A DNA stretch of 8,291 nt from Arenicella sp. (GTDB lineage Bacteria; Pseudomonadota; Gammaproteobacteria; Arenicellales; Arenicellaceae). A model generated the notes under the pieces. The model was not told the DNA's origin, made no database searches, and worked only from the letters and a program-made list of their open reading frames with translations. A program made the position numbers and the translations under genes. How positions within the stretch are numbered: position 1 is the first letter of the stretch; every line of letters begins with the position of its first letter. The stretch lies in NCBI GenBank assembly GCA_016763815.1, contig JAESTB010000033.1, positions 1 to 8,291 on the forward strand. The letters run 5' to 3'. This document shows positions 1 to 5,304 of this stretch, in pieces.

Positions 1-33
1 CGAACTATCTATCAATAGATAGACAATATCAAT

Positions 34-66
34 TAAAAAACAGAGAGTCAAACTCTCTATTTTTTA
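34..66. terminator. Bidirectional intrinsic terminator after the M3 peptidase gene
   Basis: Arms AGAGAGT (42-48) and ACTCTCT (52-58) form a 7-bp stem around a CAA loop. The stem is flanked by an A-tract (35-40) and a T-tract (60-65), so a U-run follows the stem on either strand. On the minus strand it lies about 70 bases past the peptidase stop codon and is its most likely terminator. It may also end a plus-strand or convergent transcript coming from left of the window. A separate tight palindrome sits just to the left (CTATCTAT at 5-12, ATAGATAG at 15-22); its role is unclear. Confidence 0.8.
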
Positions 67-78
67 TCGGATTAACAA

Positions 79-112
79 CAGTAGCCGTCGGTGTTTGCAG
101 CCGACGCTACTG
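79..112. repeat. GC-rich 12-bp hairpin next to the peptidase stop codon
   Basis: Arms CAGTAG+CGTCGG (79-84, 86-91) and CCGACG+CTACTG (101-112) pair over 12 bp with one bulged C at 85 and a 9-base loop. No U-run follows on either strand, so alone it is not a classical intrinsic terminator. Lying between the stop codon (128-130) and the T-tract terminator, it would sit in the 3' untranslated end of the peptidase mRNA. A role in RNA stability, or as the first half of a tandem terminator, is inference. Confidence 0.6.
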
Positions 113-127
113 CTATCAAACTGAGTA

Positions 128-2332
128 CTATTTTCCCGTCAAACCTTTACGTACTAGTAAAGGTTGAATATTAGGCTCAGCGCCACGGAAGTTTCTAAAG
201 ATGATCATTGCATCCTCAGAGCCACCACGAGAAAGCAGGGTCTTGCGGAAGTGGTCGCCATTTTTTCGAGTCATGCCGCCATTCTCTTTAAACCATTCGA
301 CCGAATCGGCGTCGAGTACTTCACTCCAAATATAAGAGTAATACCCGGCCGAATAACCGCCCATGATGTGTGAGAAATAGTTGGTGCGATAACGCGGTGG
401 CACCTGATCTAACTTAATCCCAGCTTTGGCAAGCGCTTGAGCTTCAAATTCAAGCACACCATCAGCATTAGGTACCTGCTCCGGCGTCAACTGGTGCCAC
501 GCTTGATCTAATAATGAAGCCGCTAAGTACTCAGTGGTGGCATAGCCTTGGTTAAATTTAGAACTGGCAAATACTTTATCAAGAAGTTCACGCGGCATCG
601 CTTCGCCGGTTTTGTAATGCTTAGCATAGTTGCTCAACACTTGAGGCCAATCGGCCCACATCTCGTTGACCTGCGATGGATACTCAACAAAATCACGCGG
701 CACTGAGGTACCGGCGAATGTTGGGTAATTTACGTCAGAAAACATACCGTGCAGGGCATGACCGAATTCATGAAACATAGTAGTAACTTCGTCCCAAGTT
801 AACAGCGTAGGCTCGCCTGCTGGCGGCTTCGGCACATTTAGATGGTTAGCGACCACTGGTTGGGTACCCATCAATTTGGATTGAGATACGTAAGCATTCA
901 TCCAAGCACCACCACGTTTAGATTCGCGCGCATAAAAGTCTTGAATAAATAACGCCAAAGTTGAACCATCAGCGTCGAGCACTTCCCAAACTTTCACATC
1001 TGGGTGATACGTCGGCAGGTCGGGGCGAGCCTTAAAGGTTAAGCCATAGATCTGCTCGGCGGCATAAAATACGCCATTAACCAAAACGTTTTCCATCTCT
1101 AAGTATGGCTTTAACTGCGACGCATCAAAGTTGTAGCGTTCGGATCTTAGTCTTTCAGTGTAGAAGTCCCAATCCCATGCCGCTAACTCAAAATCACCAC
1201 CTTGCTTAGTGACAATTGCTTGTAGGTCGGCAGCTTCTTTCTTGGCGTTTGCAACCGCAGCTGGCGCTAAGGTTGAGAGACGCGTATTAACCGCATCGGT
1301 TGTCTTAGCGGTTTGGCTTACCAGTTGGTATGCCGCATGATTGGCGTAGCCCAATAATTGCGCTCGTTGTGCGCGCAATTTGAATACTTTCGATACTAAT
1401 TCGCGATTATCATACTCTCCGCCTGAGCTACCTCGGCCTTGTGAGGTATTGAGAATACGTTCACGTAATTGACGGTTTTCGAGCGATGCCATCGACGGCT
1501 GCTGGCTGGTATTTAATAGCGGTAAAACATATTTACCATCAAGGTCACGGGCTTTAGCCGCTTCAGCGGCCGACGCAATCTGCGTATCACTAAGACCCGC
1601 TAGTTGCTCAACATCATCGACCACAATTGCGTTGGCGTTTACTTCTTCAAGTACGTTTTGACTAAATTGAGTGGTTAAGGTGGCAAGCTCTGAATTAAGT
1701 GCTTTTAGTTTTACTTTATCTTGATCCGAAAGTTGCGCGCCTGCCCCGACAAAGTCTTTATAGCTTTCTTTGACCAAACGATCTGATTCGGCATCCAATT
1801 TCAACGCTGGCAACTGATCATGAAGCGCCTTAATTCGGGCGAACAGCATTGAGTTCAGTAAAATCTCATCTGAATGAGCCGATAACTTAGGCGCTATCTC
1901 AGTACGTAGAGCTTTTATGTCGTCGTTAGTATGAGCCGATGATAAGGCAAAAAACACCGACGCAACGCGAGATAAGGTTTGGCCGCCCTTTTCCATTGCA
2001 AGCATGGTATTTTCAAACGTTGCTGGCTCTGGGTTGTTAGCAATCGCTTCAACTTCGACTAGATTCTCAGCCATTCCTTTTTCAAACGCTGGTGCATAAT
2101 GCGCATTTGAGATTTTATCGAATGCAGGGAACTGCATATAAAGGCTGCTTTGCTGAAAAAATGGGTTGGCAGCCTCAATAGCTGGGCTAGTGTCTTTGCT
2201 CATTTCTTGTGATTCATTGATTGTCTCTTTGACTAACTCAGACACATCTTCGGCATTTTCAGGTTGACCGCATGCCGCTAAACCCAGACTAAGGCTCACG
2301 GTTAACAGTAGGGGAGCTGCTTTCTTCATCAT
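128..2332 (-). CDS. dcp: M3 family zinc metallopeptidase, Dcp/oligopeptidase-type lipoprotein
   Basis: This 734-residue protein belongs to the thimet oligopeptidase / peptidyl-dipeptidase Dcp family, which cleaves short peptides with a catalytic zinc. The zinc site is HEFGH at residues 521-525 with the third ligand Glu550 in VEYPSQ, 29 residues after the first His as in the family. The substrate loop near the C-terminus has His655 with Tyr660, Tyr664 and Tyr667 at family spacing. The N-terminus is a lipoprotein signal: MMKK, a hydrophobic run, then lipobox LAAC with Cys21. Gly at +2 suggests outer-membrane sorting, so this form should act in the periplasm, unlike E. coli Dcp, which lacks such a signal. 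The start could be Met1 or Met2; only a weak purine stretch (AAGAAA) precedes it. A TATGAT -10-like box lies on the minus strand at 2371-2366, without a good -35. The gene is divergent from the PLP enzyme gene. Dipeptidyl-carboxypeptidase and general oligopeptidase activity cannot be told apart from sequence. Confidence 0.93.
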   Translation of the reverse strand: MMKKAAPLLLTVSLSLGLAACGQPENAEDVSELVKETINESQEMSKDTSPAIEAANPFFQQSSLYMQFPAFDKISNAHYAPAFEKGMAENLVEVEAIANNPEPATFENTMLAMEKGGQTLSRVASVFFALSSAHTNDDIKALRTEIAPKLSAHSDEILLNSMLFARIKALHDQLPALKLDAESDRLVKESYKDFVGAGAQLSDQDKVKLKALNSELATLTTQFSQNVLEEVNANAIVVDDVEQLAGLSDTQIASAAEAAKARDLDGKYVLPLLNTSQQPSMASLENRQLRERILNTSQGRGSSGGEYDNRELVSKVFKLRAQRAQLLGYANHAAYQLVSQTAKTTDAVNTRLSTLAPAAVANAKKEAADLQAIVTKQGGDFELAAWDWDFYTERLRSERYNFDASQLKPYLEMENVLVNGVFYAAEQIYGLTFKARPDLPTYHPDVKVWEVLDADGSTLALFIQDFYARESKRGGAWMNAYVSQSKLMGTQPVVANHLNVPKPPAGEPTLLTWDEVTTMFHEFGHALHGMFSDVNYPTFAGTSVPRDFVEYPSQVNEMWADWPQVLSNYAKHYKTGEAMPRELLDKVFASSKFNQGYATTEYLAASLLDQAWHQLTPEQVPNADGVLEFEAQALAKAGIKLDQVPPRYRTNYFSHIMGGYSAGYYSYIWSEVLDADSVEWFKENGGMTRKNGDHFRKTLLSRGGSEDAMIIFRNFRGAEPNIQPLLVRKGLTGK

Positions 2333-2408
2333 TAAGATTTCTTATAGTTAGTTCAGTGTGCGTACATCATACAACATCAATAGTTATGATTTGTGTCAAA
2401 GTCTTTCA

Positions 2409-2437
2409 TCGACCACGCCACAATTGCCCCGTATAAT
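2409..2437 (+). promoter_or_regulatory. Sigma-70-like promoter of the class V PLP enzyme gene
   Basis: TCGACC (2409-2414, 4 of 6 matches to the -35 consensus) is followed after exactly 17 bases by a perfect TATAAT (2432-2437). Transcription would be expected about 6-8 bases later, at 2443-2446, which is the ATG at 2445. That supports 2445 as the real start and suggests a leaderless or nearly leaderless mRNA. The box would lie inside the coding region if the upstream GTG at 2358 were used. Confidence 0.6.
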
Positions 2438-2444
2438 CACCGCT

Positions 2445-3863
2445 ATGCAAAGCAACCCCAAATTTATCGGCATCGACACCCAATATCCGACCGCTGACGG
2501 CAAACGCCTAACGCGCCTTCATTTAGATGGCGCGGCATCGCCCCTAGCCTCTGCGAAAGCCTTAGAAACGATCTGCAAACTACTACCGCATTATTCGAAC
2601 ACCCATAGTTATGTGCATAGTTCAGCTCAGGTTTCGACTAAGGCATTAGAGTGGGCACATCAAACGGTGCTGAAATTTGTTGGGGCTGATGAAAAAAAAT
2701 ACGCATCGGTTTTTAGCGGTGCCGGCACTACCGCGGCGATCAACCGCGTCGCTCGCGGGCTGCATCATGCTAGGCCCGAACGTAATATTGTTTTAGTCTC
2801 GTCAATGGAGCACCACGCGAATGACCTACCGCACCGACAATTCGGCAACCAAGTTATTTATTTACCGCTTGAGGGCCAAGGCGCTACTAGCGGCACTATC
2901 GATCTATCACAATTAACACAGCTCTGTCAGCAGCATGCCGATGAAATAAACTATATAGCCGTATCATCTGTCAGTAACGTCAGCGGCATAAGCAACCCAA
3001 TTAAGACCATCTGCCAAATAGCTCATAAATACGACATTTTGGTTTTGATTGATGCAGCTCAAAGCGTCGCTCATGGGCCAACAGAACTGGATCATCTGAA
3101 CGCTGACTTTCTGGTGTTTTCTGGCCACAAAGTCTATACCCCGATGGCCCCTGGTGTGCTTATAGCAAAGCGTAAGCTGCTTAAAAACCTATCAGGCCAA
3201 GACCTTGGTGGTGGCTCAGTGTCGCGGGTAAGCTTCTACGACTTTGAGTTGTCTGACGATGAAACGACAAGAGAAGAATCGGGCACACCAAATATTGTCG
3301 GCGCGATTGCATTGGCGGCGGTGTTACATGAGCTGATGCACTATAGCTTAGATGGCTTAAGCGGCTTAAACGCGATCAAAGCAAAAGAAAATGCGCTAAT
3401 GCTAGATCTTATTGACGGCTTAGAGAGCATAAACGAGCTAACGATTTATGGCGATCCTGAATTACCACGTACAGGGGCGCTGGCAATTAATCATAGCCAG
3501 ATAGATCATGGATTGTTAGCGGCGATTTTAAACGACTATTTTGCCATCGCAGTGAGAAACGAATGCTTCTGCGCGCATCCCTACGTCAGTAGTTTGCTTA
3601 AAGAAGAATTGTGGCAATTGGATTTGAGTAATATTGCTGAGGAACAGCAGGAAAGTTTTATCAATAGAAAGCGGGGAATGGTTCGAGTAAGCCTGAGCTT
3701 GTACAACACACCTTCCGACGTCATACGTTTAGTCGATGCTATAAAAAGAATCAGTTCAGAGCTAGATTATTACACGCAACATTATCAAGCCGACAATGAC
3801 GGGGTGTATAGTCACGTGGAGTACCAGCTTGAATGGCAAAAAGAGCTCGGGCTGGATGTTTGA
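2445..3863 (+). CDS. Class V aminotransferase-fold PLP enzyme, cysteine desulfurase-like
   Basis: The 472-residue product has the fold of SufS/CsdA-type cysteine desulfurases. Visible motifs are LDGAAS near the N-terminus, MEHHAND with His123/His124 (ring-stacking His), LIDAAQS with Asp203 and Gln206, FSGHK with the PLP-binding Lys229, and EESGTPN at 277-283. RNECFCAHPY carries Cys376 at the place of the SufS catalytic Cys (family motif RxGxxCAxP), so sulfur transfer is possible. About 470 residues is longer than SufS (about 406), and no suf or isc genes adjoin. The substrate is therefore open: desulfurase, selenocysteine lyase or another class V reaction. An in-frame GTG at 2358 would add 29 residues. 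I prefer the ATG at 2445 because the family N-terminus begins shortly before LDGAA and a good promoter lies immediately upstream. No Shine-Dalgarno sequence is visible at either start. The gene is monocistronic and divergent from the peptidase gene. Confidence 0.85.
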   Translation: MQSNPKFIGIDTQYPTADGKRLTRLHLDGAASPLASAKALETICKLLPHYSNTHSYVHSSAQVSTKALEWAHQTVLKFVGADEKKYASVFSGAGTTAAINRVARGLHHARPERNIVLVSSMEHHANDLPHRQFGNQVIYLPLEGQGATSGTIDLSQLTQLCQQHADEINYIAVSSVSNVSGISNPIKTICQIAHKYDILVLIDAAQSVAHGPTELDHLNADFLVFSGHKVYTPMAPGVLIAKRKLLKNLSGQDLGGGSVSRVSFYDFELSDDETTREESGTPNIVGAIALAAVLHELMHYSLDGLSGLNAIKAKENALMLDLIDGLESINELTIYGDPELPRTGALAINHSQIDHGLLAAILNDYFAIAVRNECFCAHPYVSSLLKEELWQLDLSNIAEEQQESFINRKRGMVRVSLSLYNTPSDVIRLVDAIKRISSELDYYTQHYQADNDGVYSHVEYQLEWQKELGLDV

Positions 3864-3913
3864 AAATTGAATCACTAGGTACCGTCCATGGCTAGCGTTG
3901 ATTAGTTCTGTGT

Positions 3914-3936
3914 CAGCGTAACTAACGCTGTTTATA
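3914..3936 (+). terminator. Weak intrinsic terminator after the PLP enzyme gene
   Basis: CAGCGT (3914-3919) and ACGCTG (3925-3930) form a 6-bp stem with loop AACTA, followed by TTTATA. The stem is short and the T-run is broken, so efficiency is doubtful. A competing upstream arm, AGCGTT near 3892, can also pair with the right side. It lies about 50 bases past the stop codon of the PLP enzyme gene, a sensible place for a terminator. Confidence 0.4.
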
Positions 3937-3994
3937 CATCGATATAAATAGCAATCGAGTTAACTACCCGTCGTTTACTGTTATGGACGAGTTA

Positions 3995-4210
3995 CTAACT
4001 TGCGCTGTATGCCAACCGAAGCTTTGAGGTCACAGATTTAGCACGCCTTGCAACCATGCCTAGCGACTCGGACTCATCGGGATTAATCTCAATCGATAAC
4101 CATTCATGACATTCCATACCCGCGATATAAGGCACAAGCGGCCCTTCAATTTGCTCGGGATGGTTATAAATTTGGTCGTCGCTTACGGGAACAAAGTATT
4201 GCTGATTCAT
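3995..4210 (-). CDS. Small conserved-looking hypothetical protein (71 aa)
   Basis: The product is a 71-residue acidic-then-basic polypeptide with no signal peptide or membrane segment. The N-terminal half (QYFVPVSDDQIYNHPEQIEG, then LVPY) reads like a folded protein and vaguely recalls short uncharacterised gammaproteobacterial proteins that start with a similar YFVPVSD stretch; this is from memory and unverified. Residues 33-48 hold CHEWL and an acidic stretch, and the tail is rich in Lys, Arg and Ser. No known domain or catalytic motif is recognised. The gene stands alone, convergent with the PLP enzyme gene and divergent from the two-component operon. The nearest Shine-Dalgarno-like element is a weak GGA about 13 bases before the ATG. 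No clear minus-strand terminator follows the stop. A chance ORF is possible, but the amino acid composition argues for a real gene. Confidence 0.6.
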   Translation of the reverse strand: MNQQYFVPVSDDQIYNHPEQIEGPLVPYIAGMECHEWLSIEINPDESESLGMVARRAKSVTSKLRLAYSAS

Positions 4211-4423
4211 GATATTTACTTATCCATTTACTCTTCTTTGGTTTAGAACACATTTCAGATAAAAATTTGAAATTCCCCAAACGCGAACCTTTCTCGTCAT
4301 TTTGATCTGGTATTTGTAGAGCACCAGTCATTGCGAAATTTTATAGATCCACAGTAAAAATCAATTACTTATCTGATTACTCTATTAAACGCCTCTTAAA
4401 TGTCTATTTCGGGATAAAATAAT

Positions 4424-4440
4424 GGTTTAATTATGGTTTT
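4424..4440 (+). promoter_or_regulatory. PhoP/OmpR-type tandem half-site upstream of the response regulator
   Basis: GGTTTA (4424-4429), a 5-base spacer ATTAT, then GGTTTT (4435-4440) matches the published PhoP box form (T/G)GTTTA-N5-(T/G)GTTTA with one mismatch. Seen as ATGGTTT at 4422-4428 and 4433-4439, the copies are 11 bp apart, one helical turn, as expected for tandem binding of OmpR-family dimers. It lies about 105 bases before the regulator start codon. Autoregulation by the adjacent regulator is inference; the region is AT-rich, so chance is a real alternative. Confidence 0.45.
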
Positions 4441-4504
4441 TTTCAGATTTTGTGTTTAGTTGCCGGTATTAAGGCAAAATATCCACAAAGTTAGTCCGTT
4501 ACCT

Positions 4505-4541
4505 GAGCGAATCAGTAAAATTAACCAAAGCGAGCGAATCA
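4505..4541 (+). repeat. 10-bp direct repeat in the response regulator leader
   Basis: GAGCGAATCA occurs at 4505-4514 and again at 4532-4541, 27 bp apart. The second copy ends three bases before the ATG, where a Shine-Dalgarno sequence would normally be; only the GAG within the repeat resembles one. The repeat could be an operator, a translational element, or a local duplication. Confidence 0.6.
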
Positions 4542-4544
4542 AAC

Positions 4545-5252
4545 ATGGCCAGAAGAGTAGCAATCGTCGAAGACGACTTTGATCAACGTGAAAACTATCG
4601 AGACGCGCTACAAAAGTCTGGCTATGAAGTTGATACCTATAAGAATCGGCCAGAAGCGCTGGCGGGTATGCGCGCCGACATGCCTGACTTAGCGATCTTA
4701 GACATCATGCTCGAAAACGAAATGGATGGTGGCTTTGACTTGTGTCGAGACCTTCGTTCACTGTCGCCAACCCTGCCGATTATTTTCTTAACCGCTCGAG
4801 ATACTGATATCGACAGGGTTTCTGGACTTCGTTTAGATGCCTGGGATTATCTAACCAAGCCGCTAAATATGCAATTTCTTAGTGTGCGGATAAATTCATT
4901 GTTTCGAATAGTCGACAGCCTTGCGCAACCAACCAGCGACGACAAAGACAACGACACATTGAAGATAGACGATCTTGAAATCAATGAAAACAGTATGGCT
5001 ATTAGCTGGAAGGGCAAAGAGCTAAGCTTAACCCTGACTGAGTTCTGGTTAATCGAATCTATGGCTCGCCACCCTGGTCATGTAAAAACCTATGAAAATA
5101 TGATGCAAATCACCCGACAGGGTTACGTCGAACGCAACACTATTAATGGCTATATCCGCCGAATTAGAAATAAATTCAAAGAGATTGATCCAGACTTGAA
5201 AAACATTCAAACCGTTTTTGGTGTTGGCTATAAGTGGAATACTGGCAAATAA
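4545..5252 (+). CDS. pdsR: OmpR-family response regulator, dedicated-sortase-system (PdsR) type
   Basis: The 235-residue cytoplasmic transcription factor is the partner of the kinase encoded just downstream. Residues 3-120 form the receiver: acidic pocket Asp10/Asp11, phospho-acceptor Asp53 in LAILDIML, Thr83 in FLTAR and Lys105 in YLTKP. Residues 139-232 form a winged-helix DNA-binding domain, with the recognition helix around 199-212 and the wing ending in VFGVGYKW. The stretches DGGFDLCRDLR, LSPTLPIIFLTARD and ARHPGHVK closely match what I remember of the proteobacterial dedicated sortase system response regulator family; no search was run. The receiver reads LDAWDYL where LGADDYL is usual, putting Trp at position 100. 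The start at 4545 puts the receiver's first strand (RRVAIVEDD) at the normal distance, although no clear ribosome binding site is present. The kinase gene follows after 52 bases, so co-transcription is likely. The OmpR-family assignment is certain; the PdsR subfamily is probable. Confidence 0.9.
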   Translation: MARRVAIVEDDFDQRENYRDALQKSGYEVDTYKNRPEALAGMRADMPDLAILDIMLENEMDGGFDLCRDLRSLSPTLPIIFLTARDTDIDRVSGLRLDAWDYLTKPLNMQFLSVRINSLFRIVDSLAQPTSDDKDNDTLKIDDLEINENSMAISWKGKELSLTLTEFWLIESMARHPGHVKTYENMMQITRQGYVERNTINGYIRRIRNKFKEIDPDLKNIQTVFGVGYKWNTGK

Positions 5253-5304
5253 GCAATGCCTAGTTTACTGTGACCATGCAACGCAAACCGACTAGACAAC
5301 ATTG

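Larger units (their letters stand above)
4211..4544. other. AT-rich divergent control region of the two-component operon
   Basis: This 334-base gap between the small minus-strand gene and the response regulator has no credible ORF. It contains a PhoP-box-like tandem site (4424-4440), a single GGTTTA half-site (4240-4245), two copies of TTTCAGAT (4253-4260 and 4441-4448), a weak stem CTGGT/ACCAG (4307-4311, 4323-4327) and a 10-bp direct repeat in the leader (4505-4541). TAAAAT (4415-4420) could be a -10, but no matching -35 is present. I could not place a convincing sigma-70 promoter for either flanking gene, which fits activator-dependent transcription but does not prove it. Confidence 0.55.

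Noticed and set aside
2366..2399. TTGACA (2399-2394) plus TATGAT (2371-2366) on the minus strand as a peptidase promoter
   Set aside because: The spacer is 22 bases, too long for a standard sigma-70 promoter; only the -10-like box is noted.
2358..2444. N-terminal extension of the PLP enzyme from GTG 2358
   Set aside because: It overlaps a good promoter, has no ribosome binding site, and adds residues before the point where the family normally begins.
3883..3989. CGTCCAT (3883-3889) and ATGGACG (3983-3989) as ends of a mobile element
   Set aside because: The arms are only 7 bp, no transposase lies between them, and there is no target duplication; probably chance.
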